NCBI GenBank assembly: GCA_025403435.1
Contig: CM046347.1
Location: 26,362,597-26,426,596 of the forward strand
DNA from: Artocarpus heterophyllus
Lineage: Eukaryota > Streptophyta > Magnoliopsida > Rosales > Moraceae
DNA length: 64,000 bases
Reading direction: 5' to 3'
The notes under the pieces were generated by a model that was given only the letters and a program-made list of their open reading frames with translations, was not told where the DNA came from and did no database searches. Below, one piece after another: positions 11,888 through 25,289 of this stretch; the stretch's first letter is position 1; each line of letters begins with the position of its first letter. Made by a program: the position numbers and the translations under genes.

Positions 11888-13593
11888 GTCAATGTATACC
11901 TCATAGTTTTAACTATTTTTCATTTATTTTTCTATTTTTAGAAATTACAAAGTTATTCTTTAATTTTAGAAAAATGCTATGATAAGACCCTTTAAAAGGT
12001 CCTATTAAAAGATCTTTTATTACTTTTATTTTTTTAATCGTTGGATTGAAATTCAATAGTTCAAAATCTGAGTCTCCCAAAAACAAAAACAAACTCACCT
12101 TTGCCCTATCACTTTTTTTTTAATTTTCACATTATTATTTTTAAAATAACAAATAATAAAAGAGAAAAACCCTAAAAAAAGAAAACAATTATCCTCTGTT
12201 GGGGTTATGGGGGTCATCATTGGCGGGGTGAGCCTCTTGGTAGAGGGTTTGGTGGGTGGAGAGTGTAGGGTTACCGTGCGAGGGTTGGCGGGTGGATCTT
12301 GATAGAGAGCTGTCCGAGGTAGGTCTTGACCTATGGCGATCTGTGGCTGAGATCGCAAGATCTCCATTGCGATAGAATTACCATCACCAGGCTTCTGTGT
12401 CACTGCACAATCTAGACCCATTGACAGCATGTTGTTGGTGACGAGGAGGATGTGAAGGTTGCACATGAAGCAGATCATGAAGGAATCGTGATAGGGTCAT
12501 AAGGGGGTGGGGTTGTGAGACACCACCTCCTTCTACCCATAGCTTGTAATCTGAGCTCATGATCTGACCTTAATCCATCTGATGATATTAAATCGTGACG
12601 ACTTGCGGTGACACCTAACTCCCTAGCATCATGCAGCGAGACTCAACCCCCTCACGATCCACCAACGAGACCGTCCCTGTGGTAATTATTTTTTGTCCCT
12701 ACAATGATTTGACCTCAGGATGTTTTCTTTTTTTTTTTTATATATTTATTTTTTTCTTTTCTAAAGATTGTATTTTTTGAATTTCAATTTTTAAGTTTTT
12801 GATAATCTGATGTATTTGGACTCATTTTATTTATTGTGATCATAGTCTTTCTCTTATATAAGAACTTATTTCAACTATATACTTATATATAAAAAAAAGT
12901 AAGGCAAAACAAAATAACTATTTTTAAGCATTTATGAAAAAGATTTTATAGATTTAAAAACATTAAAAATCTAATAACAAAACATAAATTTTTTTAAAAA
13001 AAAAACTAAAGATTTCTTCTTTTTTTTTTGGAAAGGGAAAAAGATCTTAAGTTTTATCATTTTTTAAATGTTAAAATATTTTTTAAAATTTTTTCTCAAG
13101 GAGAACAATACATTTCAAATACAAATATAGTCTAATTAATTATGGAATCTTTGTTTTATCTTGATTAATTGAAAATTACATGTGTATAGGAGAAAACTAT
13201 AATAAGAGAGGACAACTTTCCTCATCCATAAGGCATGTATTTTGTCCCCTAGATTTATATCTAATGGTTGGAATAAACAAGCTTTCCATAACTCTCATGA
13301 GGCTCTACCCATTAGATTCCAAAAAAAAAATCCAAAAAAAAAAATCAAGGAGGATTCAAATCTACTTCATTGCCATCGTTGGAGGTGGTTGCTGATGAAC
13401 CAAATCGCCATGGTTGGTTGCCAGTGAGCATCCTCAAGATGCAACCCATTTTGAAGGATGTAGCAACGATTGTCATGACATAAATCATGACGAGGACTAT
13501 GATGAAAGTGCAACAGCGGTCATAATCCGTCATGACAAAGATCACAATCTTGCCACGACAAAGATCACAACTTCCTTTGAACAATGTCATGAT
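11888..13593. other. Spacer with decayed repeat DNA, no gene
   Basis: About 12180-12700 and 13370-13590 have higher GC and many CATGA/GTGAC words, with short open frames on both strands that lack recognisable domains. They look like decayed repeat sequence. Confidence 0.35.
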
Positions 13594-13650
13594 CCCATCA
13601 CAACAAAGCTCGCTCTCCCATCACAACAAAGCTCGCTCTCCCATCACAAC
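13594..13650 (+). repeat. 23-bp tandem repeat, about 2.5 copies
   Basis: Two exact copies of a 23-bp unit beginning CCCATCACAACAAAGC (13594-13616, 13617-13639) are followed by an 11-bp partial copy. Confidence 0.85.
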
Positions 13651-13732
13651 AGAGACCTTTGCTCAGCGTCATGGTAAGTCTCAAGGGACACCAAATTAAC
13701 CTTACTTAAAATATCGTCGTTATTAAGTATAC

Positions 13733-15086
13733 TGATGAGTAAGAATCATTCCTGTAAAAGATTGGGTCTAATTAATTAATTATTGATACTAAAACCTAGG
13801 ACATAATTAAATTAACACAAAAGGGGGTTTTGATTTTAATTAACTAAACATCAAAACAATAATAATAAAATCGGTTAAAAGATCATTCACCACCACTAAA
13901 TAATAACCATACAATTAATTACAAAATTATTCCCAATTATATATCGAAACTACCAACCGTAGATAGCAACAATCTCTACTACCTCAATCTTTTCTTAGTT
14001 TGTAGATTTAATAAGACAAGCGCTCTATTAAACCCCTTTCCATTAAACAACCTAGAATAAGCTCTCTAAATTTAATCTAACGAAAGCATTGAGATGAGAA
14101 AGATAGGTTAATCAAGGCAACAATCACATAAGCTTGGATTATTTAACTTAGGTTATGTTCCACACTCAATCATATGAAAACTTGACCATAATCAATTACC
14201 ACTATTAATGATTAGAATAAGGAGACAATTATAGATCAAGCATTACAATCTAGCAATAGAGTCAATTCAAGTCCTATTTAGTTAGCCACCCAAACAAACA
14301 CAAGAAAATAATCATGAACATTAATAATAGAATAACATAAACAATTTCAATTGGAAAACTGGAGAATAATTTGATAAATTAATTAAATAGTTACATCTAG
14401 GGGTTTTGAACTCTCCTTCAACTAAAACAAAACTAAACTAACATAATTGAAAAAGCAAAGAAAGAAGGAATAAAGAAAAGAACAATTTTGATGTCGAAGA
14501 ATTCTCCACGTAGATGAAATTCCTTAAGCAACCACCGGAGCCTCTCCTCCTCCTCCTCCTCTTCTTCTTCTTCTTCTTCTTCTTCTTCTTCTTCTTCTTC
14601 TTTTATTTCCTAAGCCTAAGAAAAACTAAGGGAAAACTATGAAAACTTTTTATTTTCATGTCCAATAATCACCTATTTATAGGCTCTTCAAGTTGAGGTC
14701 AAAACAAGAAAGTTCGAAGTTTTTTAGACCATAAAATCAGGTAACAATCTATCATGGTGCCGCAACATCAACTTTCTAGCATAACGGCACTATGAAAAAC
14801 CTGATATGTTGATTTCCGCCCCAGCACCATGGCGCTACTCTTCAGGCACCGCATTGCCTTGGCCTTTGGTGCCATGGAGCCAATTTTCTTAGCTGCATCA
14901 CTTGGTATTCCTCCAAACACAAAAATTTGTTTCTTAAAGCTTGTAAGTCTTTTTTTTCACCCACTTTTTGTTCCATTGTTACAAAATACCTGTAAAACAC
15001 AAAAACACAATAAAAACACTAAAAAACTAACAAGATAAATTCAAGGAAGAATGATATAAAACTATGTGAATTTATGCACTTATCAC
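13733..15086 (-). repeat. LTR-like repeat with CTC/TTC microsatellite
   Basis: Minus-strand reading begins TGATAAGTGCATAAATTC at 15086, a start I associate with plant LTRs. The plus-strand reading TGATGAG...CTTATCA gives TG...CA ends. Similar GTGATGAC-type sequence lies on both outer sides, so this may be a solo LTR. No target duplication or coding region was seen and the left edge is a guess. A compound (CTC)n(TTC)n microsatellite occupies about 14543-14602. Confidence 0.3.
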
Positions 15087-16980
15087 GTGATGACCTCTAT
15101 CACAATAATCCAATCTTCTTGCACAACAACGGACCTCTATAGTGACGACCCAATTGCGACCTATGGTCATAACTTGCCACCCCTTCGTCGGCCATCTGGG
15201 GACCCCTCTTCCTAATGTAAATCACGACAACGACTCCAAATCCTCTTTGTCGAAGTTTAGTTTTTTGTTTCTATTTTTTTAGATTTATTTTAAATGAAAA
15301 AATATAAAAAAACAAAAAACAAAAAAGTATTAAATGTGTTAATCGTTTTTTCAACTATTAACACATTTAATCCAGTTGACTTTCAATTTTTTTTCCTAAT
15401 TATTAGAATAAAAAAGGTTCTTAATCAAATGTGGTTGGGCTTATTTTGTTCCTATTGAAATCAGATTTTGGTTCATTAACTTTGAATCCAACGGTTGAAG
15501 CAAAATGCCTCATCAAAGAGAGAAAAAAGTTCCATGCCTCATCATAATCTTCCCCGCATATGTGTGTGTGTCTATATATATATATATATATTTTTTGTGT
15601 ACGTATATGGGCCCCTATCATGAGTTGACAAAATTGCCAATATCCTGTGACGACCTAAGGTAGATGGAAACAGATTATGATGTGTGCCAACCCCTATATA
15701 TTAAGACTGCTTGTCCTTGTTCAAGGAAATTTGGTAAGGACAAGTGGTTGGCCACGCAAAATCTCCATATGGTTAGCCACCAAATAACGGAAACTGGAAG
15801 AAAAATATCAAGTTTTGCATGACATAATTAGTTATTAAGAAACCATAAAGAAAACTTGTCAATAAATCGAGTTTGATTGGTCAACTAATCAATGCAACCT
15901 GATTTAATATCACTTTGTTTGGAAAAAATGTGGAACAAATTTTTTGGGTAGGAAAAAAATATGTTGAACATTTATTCCTTTCGAGGTTGCACTTGATTTC
16001 AATACTTTTAGCTTTTTTTTATTATTTATTTATTTATTTTAACAAACTTCAGTACTTCAGTTTTCACCATGTGAAAATTTTGTGCTATTTGCTTCAAACA
16101 TCGTAAAATCTTCTACTTATTCTGTAAGGTTTTTATTTTTTGCCCCCAAACTCTTTCTCCCTTTTGCAAATTCACCATAAAAGATGCTTATGTTGCTCTA
16201 AAATTTGGGCTGTTCTAAGTTTCCCAGGCAAGATTAGAAGTTCAAAATTAATATGTTGATTTGGTGCTAAAAGCTCCGTGTATATTAGGTTGTATACCAA
16301 TTTCAAAGTCTCATTATTTATACGTAACACTTTGAAGTGGAAATTTTCCACAAATTTAGTATGTTTGAAATTCAACTCTATAATAATAGTATTTCTCTAA
16401 ATCATCCAAACCTCCCTTATGATTTTTTGCCTTTGGTAAAGTTGATAGGATAAAATAAAGGCTGAATCCATCTAACTGAGCCTGCGCACAATTATTTATT
16501 AATAATCATACTACAAAAGAATGATAACTTAAAAAAAATTATGTACTTCAATGAGTTAAAAAAAAAAGGAAGAAAAGAGGAAAAAAAAAACTTTAAACAA
16601 TTTAAGGTATGATAAGATCAAACCATATAAATGATGCAATTGGGAAAGCAAAAACCAGCTTGGCTTATAATATCTGTGGCCAAAATTTGATGAACTTTAG
16701 AAAGCACTCTTATATACAAACACAAACCCAGAAGGCAGAAACAATCAAAATTTAAATCATGTGTATAAGAACTTAGCATATTATAATACAAGACATGGGA
16801 TTGTTTTATGATTGCTTGTAATACTAGGCGTGTTTTCAACTAATCTGTATTCAATTTTTATTATTGTTATTAGTTTTTGTAAGGTTGAGATCATATAAGT
16901 TTTTTTTTCCCCATAAAACAGGGAACAGATATATATATATATATATATATATATCTATATTATTGGAAATTTTCGACCCA
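15087..16980. other. Spacer with a perfect 15-bp hairpin, no gene
   Basis: An inverted repeat with 15-bp perfect arms (15329-15343 and 15357-15371, ATTAAATGTGTTAAT) and a 13-nt loop is present. (AT)n tracts lie near 15575-15590 and 16930-16954. No coding sequence is recognised. Confidence 0.5.
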
Positions 16981-17240
16981 AATCAGAATTATCAAAAAAC
17001 AGTAAAACTGGAAACACAATACAGTTTTGATGAGGTTCGGCCAATTGATGCCTACTTTCTTACGAGTTCTCCTCAAGAACTTCGATCTGATCTTCCTATT
17101 TCTCAATTGATGATACAACACTCAAGACACTAATTCACTCTCCTCTGAACCCTGAACAAGATTTTCCGAGAAACCCAAGCAAGAAAATTCTTGAGAGAAA
17201 TTCTCTTTCTCACCGTTCTCACTCTAACTTCTTAACGTGC
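16981..17240 (-). repeat. Probable 3' LTR region of the decayed copia element
   Basis: This non-coding stretch directly follows, in element orientation, the RNase H end of the copia pseudogene. Its style (a GAGGTTCGGCC motif, CTCAAGAACTTCGATC) resembles copia LTR DNA. No matching 5' LTR was identified beyond 19.5 kb, so this rests mainly on position. Confidence 0.35.
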
Positions 17241-17347
17241 CCTTAATTGACATCCCCTCTTTGATTGACTTAACACCTGCCATGTACTCAGCTTCTATGG
17301 TTGAAAGTGCCACAACTAATTGTAACTCAACTTCCAACTCACATATA

Positions 17348-17507
17348 GGGTCTGTTTGATAGTATTTTCAAAATACGTAAAAATGGCTTTGTTTTGAAAA
17401 ATAAGAATTTGTAAGGAATTGTGTTGAGAGTGTTTTTGAAATTTTTGCCTCAAAAAAGATGCAAAAATATTTCGCTAAAAACTTCCAAAACAATACTAAA
17501 CATGGCC
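17348..17507. mobile_element. MITE inserted in the copia RT/RNase H region
   Basis: A 160-bp element with imperfect terminal inverted repeats: the left end is GGGTCTGTTTGATAGTATTT and the inverted right end is GGCCATGTTTAGTATTGTTT. It is flanked by ATA on both sides (17345-17347, 17508-17510), a possible 3-bp duplication as in PIF/Harbinger-type elements. Copia coding sequence resumes on both sides. Confidence 0.6.
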
Positions 17508-18343
17508 ATAATTACCACATACAGTTAATTGTTCTCAAAATAATTCTTCTAACCAAGGAACACAATGCTCTTCTTCTTATCCCTTTTAATGTTGATATCT
17601 AATATCTTCCCTATCGGCCCCAAGTTTTTCACTTCAAACTTTGACTTCAACTTCTCCTTCACCTTCTCAAATTTACTTTTCACCTTACTAGATGAGCAAA
17701 ATGTCATCTACATATGGCAAGGGCTATTCAGCTTCTAGAATGTTCTTTCCTTTGAAGAACATGGAAATCAAAGTAGCTTCTGGTGAATCCCTGTTGATTC
17801 ATGGAGGCATCAAACCTCTTATTCTACTGCCAAAGTGATTGCTTGAGGCCATATAAGGACCTCTTTAACAGGCACACGATATCCTTGCCCTTGTGAGATT
17901 AAACCCCTCAGATTGTCCTATATATATTACTTCGTCCAATTCTCCATGCAGAAAAGTTATGGTTACATCAATTTGCTCAAGTTCTAGATTGAGCTGAGCT
18001 ACTAGTAAGACCATTATCCTTATGGTTTTATACTTAAAGACAATGGGAAAAATCTCATTATCTCATTAAAGTCTATTCTCTCCTTCAGAGTGAACCCTTG
18101 AGCAACTAATCTTGCTTTATACTGACTTACAGGCTACAATTAACTGTTTCTCAAGTCTCTCAACAATGATCTAAGTGTTATTCTTAGATAAGGAATTCAT
18201 TCCCTCCTTCATGGCCATCGTCCATTTCTTTGAATTGCTGCAGCTTATGGCTTCTTTGAAGCTTTCAAGCTTTTGTTTGTCTAGCTCCATAAGTGTCATG
18301 AAGACATAGGCTAGCATGTCTCTCAAAACTATAAAACTAGAAT

Positions 18344-18498
18344 GTTTGGTAAAGCTGGTTTGAACCAACTTTTTTTTGTAAGAATAGTGTAAAGCTCTCA
18401 CATACTATAGAAAAATGAAAAAAGTTGCTACAATATAAAGCTCTCATATACTACAGTGTTTTGAACTAAAAAGTTGGGTCTAATTATTTTTGCCAAAC
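18344..18498. mobile_element. MITE copy A, in the copia linker region
   Basis: A 155-bp near-palindrome with ends GTTTGGTAAAG and, inverted, GTTTGGCAAAA. The interior carries AAAGCTCTCACATACTA and AAAGCTCTCATATACTACAG. AAT flanks both sides. It shares its subterminal sequence (CACTGTAG, GTTTAAAAC-like, AAAAGTTGG) with 40244-40406. Confidence 0.55.
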
Positions 18499-19520
18499 AA
18501 TTCTGCATTGGTTTTACTACTCTTCTTTGTCTGTTAGTCCCTGATGTATTCTGGTAATTGTTCTTGATCAGGTTCTTCTTGCTCATGTCTCGCTTCAGCT
18601 TCTTGATCTCCTTTAGTTTCTTGCTATGTTGTCCCAATTCTAAGCTAACTTCTCTCATCTACATCATTTCTGGTATGACTATGCTCCATAAAATCAACGC
18701 TATCTTGTCTAGGCTCCATTTGATAAGGATTCTCTTGTGCTGGCTCCACTCGAGCAAAATTTATTTACACTGACTCTCTGAAGTGCCTGCAGTGTTAGTA
18801 ACAAAACTTTATTTTCCAGCAATAGGGGGGGTTAGTAGCTTGTAGATAAAGAAAATCATTTTCATTAAAAATCACATCCTACTAATGGTGGTTTTAAAAC
18901 CTTTGCTATCTCTAACCCACAGCTTATATCCCTTAACACCTTGAAGGTATTATAAAAAAAAATGCAATTTATTGATTAGGAGTTTTAAATTCAACAACAC
19001 TAGAGGGAGACCTATTTATTAAGTATGCAGCTGTCATCACAACTTCCCCCCAAAAGTTTTAGGCATTCTAAAACTGAATAACATGCATCTACACTTATTC
19101 ATGAAAGGTCTATTCATTTCCTCAGCAACAGGTATTGTTGAGGGTTCTTTTTAACAGGTTTATGTCTTTGAATTCCACACTCTATAAAAATTATCAAACA
19201 CCTCATTATAAAACTGTAGACCATTATCCATCCTAAAAGTTTTAATTTTCCTATATATCAATGAGGTTTTCAATCAATATTTCTCCATTCTTTGGATTAC
19301 TAAAAACATCATTTTTATTCTTTAATAAGTGAACCCAAACTTTCCTAGAAATTCATCCACTATAGATATGACTGTACAACTTGATTCTAATTTCTAGTTT
19401 TGATTGTCAGAAGCATAGGACATTATCAGAACTTCCCTACTATCATAGACATCTTCAAAATTTGCCAAGTCTAAACTATCCATTGGCTCAACATTCTTGT
19501 CTTCATTCTTTCTTTGCTAG

Positions 19521-20055
19521 GAATAGCTTATAAAAAGATATAAGCTGTAAACATAAAGTCATGAATCTACTTCATAATTAAGATCATATAAAGATGATTG
19601 TCAAAGTGAATTGATTTAAATTAAACAAAAGTATTATTAAATCAATGGCACAATAGGTCGTGTCAATGTGTGGGCACCATTAGGTCCACCACACTAATGT
19701 GTCTATCATATAGTCAATCTGCTCCGACGGCCCTAGATAAACTGTCTCCTCACTTGGACTAGATCCCATTACAGTCTTGTCACATATAAAGTGCCCAACT
19801 AAATACATAGACTGTGGACTATATATAATTTAGACTGTCAATCTTGGTCTCGTATCTATACTGTATACAAACTCTATATATGCCTCATCCTAAGATTTGA
19901 TTATAATAGTCACAGATCACTTGTTTGCTTAAATGGTTAATTATAATAATAAAAGCAATATGAGGACTATTATTAACACATAAAATATTTGCATTATTAT
20001 TTATTTATTCATTTAATCTAAAATGTCTATAATTCCAAATAAAATATTTGTTCTT
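19521..20055. other. Retrotransposon-like non-coding tract
   Basis: Less AT-rich sequence (about 19640-19910) without open frames, lying between the minus-strand copia remnant and the plus-strand gag fragment. It could be leader or LTR DNA of either one. Confidence 0.3.
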
Positions 20056-20400
20056 TAGGGCATTGGTGCTAACATTTGTTAAACTCTTTGCCAAACTCAT
20101 ATAAAGAAGTAAAAAATTCTATTAAGTGTGGAAGGACCTCCATAACCCTTGAAGAGGTCTTATCTGCCTTGAGATCTCGAGATCTTGAACTTAAAAACAA
20201 AAACCAATTGTCTTCCTCTACTGGGGAGAACTATTATGCCAGAGGGAAATGTCAACAAAGAAATAGAGGTCAACACGAAAGAAGCAACGATCAAGGGAAA
20301 TGCAGATCAAATTCAAAGGGGCCACAAAGTTTAAGAAGTGTTACTGCTGTGGGAAAATTAGATACATAAAGAAGAAGACGTTGCTTTTACTATTAAATTT
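20056..20400 (+). pseudogene. Copia gag fragment with damaged zinc knuckle
   Basis: The plus-strand translation contains LLNSLPNSYKEVKNSIKCGR-type and TLEEVLSALRSRDLELK-type gag sequence, then a basic RNA-binding tract, then, after a frame change near 20300, CYCCGKIRYIKKKT. Against the C-x2-C-x4-H-x4-C zinc knuckle, His is replaced by Tyr and the last Cys by Thr. Nothing of pol follows. The orientation is opposite to the neighbouring copia pol remnant, so it is a separate insertion or an inverted piece. Confidence 0.8.
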
Positions 20401-23400
20401 AATAATTACCGATAAAAAGTTTGAAACAATTAACAACACTCAAAAAAATATCTCAGGAACGCATGCATGTATTTTTTTTTTTTTACTAGTTACCGAATTT
20501 ACTTTTCCTCCTCGGTTAGCCCGACGGAACACCTAAAGTATTCGGCCAACCGAACACCTGCAATAAACTTAGTTTACAAAAACAAATATTTAACAAATAC
20601 TAACTCACACATATAATGCAAGCCCTCTTAACTTCTAATCAAACTACTAATTAAGACTAATTATGAAGAAATGATCTATATAGCATATTTTTTAATAAAT
20701 AACCTAAGAAACTAAAAATCTAAAGAACAAATTATATTCAATAAAATATAAGTTCAAAAGAACATATCACAAATAAAATTGAGTCTCAAACAAATTAAAA
20801 CGCGAAACGTAATATATTAAATTTTGTTTAAGTTTAAATTCCTTTCATAACATGACTTCGTTTCCAATCTAACACTCTTTGCACACATGCCCATCTTTGT
20901 CTTATATCCTAGTCAATTTGCATCTTATCCTTATTAGCAACATGATATAAACTAAGTAAGCATAAGCTTAGTAAGTACATATTCCAATCTCACAACATAA
21001 AACATTTCATAAAAATCATTATATAACATCGTAATCATAATCATAGTAGTGCAAGAGGCACAAGTTTATATAGAATATATATTTTCATTTAAATTTCCAT
21101 ACTAAAACATCATTCATTTTATCTTTAGGTGTCCAAATATTGCACCATTAACATAAACATAGTTGTATGAGAGTGGTGAGGTAGCTAATCCCAAATAAAA
21201 TGTACAAGTCCACTTTGTGGGACAATCCACTTAGCGAGACAAACATAAACATGGGGTGTGCAATACTTAATTAAGTGATACATATATGTAGATATACCTG
21301 TAACATACGTCGTCTTTGAAACATGTGTTAAACATTCTTGCTGCAAAAGAGTTTTCACAAAAAGACAATAGTTGAAAACAAACTTAAAAATTATCATAAA
21401 ACAAATTCTCAAAACTTTTTTGTAAACTTTTATCATGTTGCAGGTGAGAATATACTTACTTAACTTGCTTGCTTACTAAACCTTAAATCAGATGATGTTG
21501 TTGCAGTGCTCGATGTGTTCGCCTTGTTGAGTGTTTGTGTCAATCATTCATATTATAAATGAAATTCATATTCATGTTTATGATATCATTTAATACCATA
21601 TTACATCATCATACATCATTCTTAATGAAACAAAGCATTTTTGAGTCACAAACATACACTTAAAGTTAAGAAATATAAAGATAGAAAACTTGATCTTTAA
21701 TAACTTAGAGAAATTAATCTCAACTTATAAGTACAAATGAAGTGTAAAAATTACTCCATAACATAGGTAACATATACAAACATCTATTAAATTTTCTTCT
21801 CTTGGAAATATTAATCAAAAATACCTTTTTTCTAATTTTTCAAAACATTCAAGTAAATCTGCCAATCATAAAACTAATTGACCTTCAATGATTCATAACC
21901 TTATATCTTTCAATTTACATTTAATTAGAGCATAAAAATTTAGAGGAATAAAGTTAACACATGTATATATATAATGTCCAGATTTCTCTTTAGTCATAAA
22001 AATTTCATTTAATAATTAAAATAAATCATAAATTCCATACTATAAAATCTGCTAGCAAAGCTTGGGCAGTGAGGAGTCTTAATTGAAAATTATGTATTAA
22101 ATTATTTATGCTATAAAATAATTTATAAAAATTATTACATATAATAGACACATAAGATTATAGCACATCTGAAATTTAGCTCCAAATAAATTTAGAGTAA
22201 TTCAAAACACACGTTCGAATTCAAAGTTAATATTAACACCAGACATGCGAAACAATGAACACATTTAATTCAATCATTTTTATAATTTGTATGATATGCT
22301 TTTGAAATTTTTATATAACATGCTTAGCATATAAATAAAAGTTAGAAAAATAATAAAATATGTAAACATATTTAAAAGTACGATTTATTATCTCATGAAT
22401 TATATAGAGCATATCAGGTAGACATTTATAACCACTGAGTGTTGGCAATCAACGAATTTTATCATAAAACAAATGAAGTTAAAAATTTATAAATATTTAG
22501 GTAACATATTAACAATGATTTATAATTTTTTTTGCAGAGTCAAAAGACACTTTTGACCCTAGAAAATGAATTCTATAAAACATAAATACAAATCTGTCAG
22601 TAAATGAAATTCCGTGAGTAGTGTTTGATTGAAAGCTCTTGACCCTAAAATTATTTTAAATGAAAATTTATAAAAAATCTAAGACATTCCTAACATATAT
22701 ATACACATTATATCCAAAAATCACAGCAATATAAAAACATTTGATTTCAAAACATTGCCAGCCACTTTATTGACTAACTAAAAACCCTAAAATTCTCATA
22801 TCACACTCAAATAACAAAATTCATACATGATATTTCTAAGAAAGTCCTTGATTTAAATATGTAAACTACATTATTTAATTCTAACATTTTCTCTGTCATT
22901 ACAATACTAGTAAATCTTTAAAAAAATTGCTAATATTATGTCTAGACTGGGGTTAACTTCGAGTTCCCCATGCTAAAAAGTGATATTTCTCCCCTCTAGG
23001 AATAGTGCAAAGAGCCTCTTTTTCTTGACTTGAGGTATAAGGCATTAAAAGTTGGTTCAGACTATGTCCACTGAGCTCGATTCTCCTAGTTTGAATCACC
23101 AGTAGTACGAGAGAAGAAAGATCGAAATTTGTTCAGAAACGCATTGCCAATATCCACTCTAGGTGAGAGCTAAACACTTTCACTATTCTTGATAAAATCA
23201 ATAGTGTTGTTACAGTGCTCACTAATGATTAGTAAATAGAAGTATTTGACCATTTATCCCCTTATTGTAATCTCTTATATCAATTAGTGATCCTTGTAAT
23301 TTATTTAAATGATCATTAAAATAATTTTACTTGAATGCATCTCTATTTAAGCAACTTTTTCATGCAAGCCTCTCAATTACAATTTTCTTATAAATATCTT

Positions 23401-25289
23401 TTTTTAAATAATTTTCCTTCATGGAGTAATTTTTTCCACATATAAAAGAAACACCAACTTATAAAGATATTGAGGACCCCATTCAAATGATGATCTTTTA
23501 AGATAGAAGTTTAAACCCTAAAAAAGTCCAATTTCTACAGTCAATACTTTCTTTTATTTTAGCATGATAAAAAAATAGAAATAATAAACTTCAACAAATC
23601 AAAAACATATGTAATATACAACAATAACAAACAAAAATTGTAATCGGCTAGTATTTGTCCTAAGACCTTAGGCTTCATCAGAACGACTAATGCCAACTTC
23701 AAATCGTTAAAATTTGTTATATAGAAAACCTGTTTTGTGTTCAATTCTATTATCATTATAACACTCCCTTAAAAGCTACCATTGTGGTGTCATTAATATT
23801 ACATTTCACTAAGTTATTGTCAACCGACTTGCATTTTAAAAGTAGCATCCACAGTCCACAATAATCAAATTCCTACATGTCCTCCCAAAAAAAAAAAAAA
23901 AAAGTTTAGTATTCCATAAACGAGATTCTTGCTCTTTACGGATGAAAGATAATTCTTTCACTAGACAATAATTTATTTACCAACGCCAAAATCAGACCAA
24001 ATATTAAGGTCGGCGGCCAAAACCAACCACCAAATTATTTACCTATCATCTGTATATGACTGGTTATCTACCAAACGTGGAAATAAAACAAGCCACTTGC
24101 TGTAATTTTAACTCAAGGATCTACAAAATACTAAACACTTATCTTTAATAAAAATCCCCAAATGAGGCTCTCTAAAAGCTAGAACACTCTTGGTGTGCTC
24201 CCACAAAAGCAAGGGATACATGCCATAAGATCAGAATAGATGTTATGATCCCCTTTTTGGTACTTCAAGTAGCCAAGTAGAAAAAAGATCATTGGAAATC
24301 TTTTTGACAAATTCATGGAAGTTTCACTTTTGGTGGGCCTTAGCCCATTTCTAACAAGTACGTGGCCCTTAGCCCATTTCGTACAAGTACATTGCTTACT
24401 TTCTTTGAAAGTTGGGATTAGCACGTTTTCTTTCGCTTTTCAAGGATAAATTCTTGCGTATACAGTTGAGAACAGAAAAGCTCAGCAACCACAACCACAT
24501 GGCACATACATGGAAACTTCATCAAGAGAGGGATAAGACCTTTCTCATGAACTAGTTATAGCCCTCTGCCCCGTGTGTTTTATTATTTTTTTTTTTTAAA
24601 CATAGAACTAAATTTATCTTAAAATCTAGCTTACTTTATTTATTACTCTACAAATAGCTTAGTTTTGTGGAAAAAAAGTGTATTGGAGAACATTTCAAAG
24701 GAAAAAAAAAGTACGGAAATTAAATAATAAGTATTTGAGAGGATTGCATTTCAAAGATGTTTAGGGAGACAATTAGGGAGAAATATTTATGAGGGTGATT
24801 GTAAGAAAACTTGACTACAAGAAATGTTTAAGTAATCCAACATGTGAAAAAAATTATTTTAATAAGAATAGATTAGGGAGAAAGAAGTTGCTTAAATAGA
24901 AAGGAACAAGAAAACTTAGAGGTCATGTTTGATGAAATAGCATTTTAGACTATGTAAAAGAATATACAATAATCCCATCAAAATAAAAGAATTTGTAATA
25001 AGGATAAATTTAAAACATTTCTTTTGATGATACAAATCAAGATAAATAAATAATGAAGTATTGAATATGAATATACATAAGATATTAGGGAAAAAGCAAT
25101 AAAAAACCACAAAGGCTAGAAGGAATAAAAATGAAGTATTAAAAATGTAAATGAAAAAGGTAGAAGGATAAAAAAAAAAGTAAGAGTGAAAAAATAAATA
25201 AAAATGAGAATGAGGAGAGCTTAAAAACAAGATGAAAAAAAAGGAAAGAAAAAAAACTTGTGTGTTGGCTCTTTATAAAATCTACACAT
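20401..25289. other. Long AT-rich tract, no gene seen
   Basis: Short open frames on both strands have no recognisable domains. Parts of 20850-23170 have the texture of decayed LTR-retrotransposon non-coding DNA, but no paired ends were found. A 28-29 bp tandem duplication lies at 24335-24391 (each unit contains TTAGCCCATTTC and ACAAGTAC). Confidence 0.4.

Larger units (their letters stand above)
17241..19520 (-). pseudogene. Decayed Ty1/copia integrase, RT and RNase H
   Basis: Minus-strand pieces appear in pol order from high to low coordinates. At about 19130-18960 is the C-terminal integrase core (MNRPFMNKCR-like, MTAAYLINR-like). At 18658-18428 is the linker. At about 18260-18171 the start of reverse transcriptase reads SFKEAISCSNSKKWTMAMKE. 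At about 17870-17780 is SLYGLKQS. The catalytic YVDD is at 17714-17703. At about 17320-17280 is RNase H LVVALSTIEAEYMA. Frames change and stops interrupt throughout, so no protein is made. Two MITEs (17348-17507, 18344-18498) have landed inside it. Confidence 0.85.

Noticed and set aside
18171..18773. Several small open frames on both strands
   Set aside because: They are pieces or shadows of the decayed copia RT/linker and MITE copy A, not separate genes.
24916..25230. 104-codon hydrophobic minus-strand open frame
   Set aside because: It is the product of A/T-rich low-complexity DNA (Phe/Tyr/Leu runs) and has no gene-like context.
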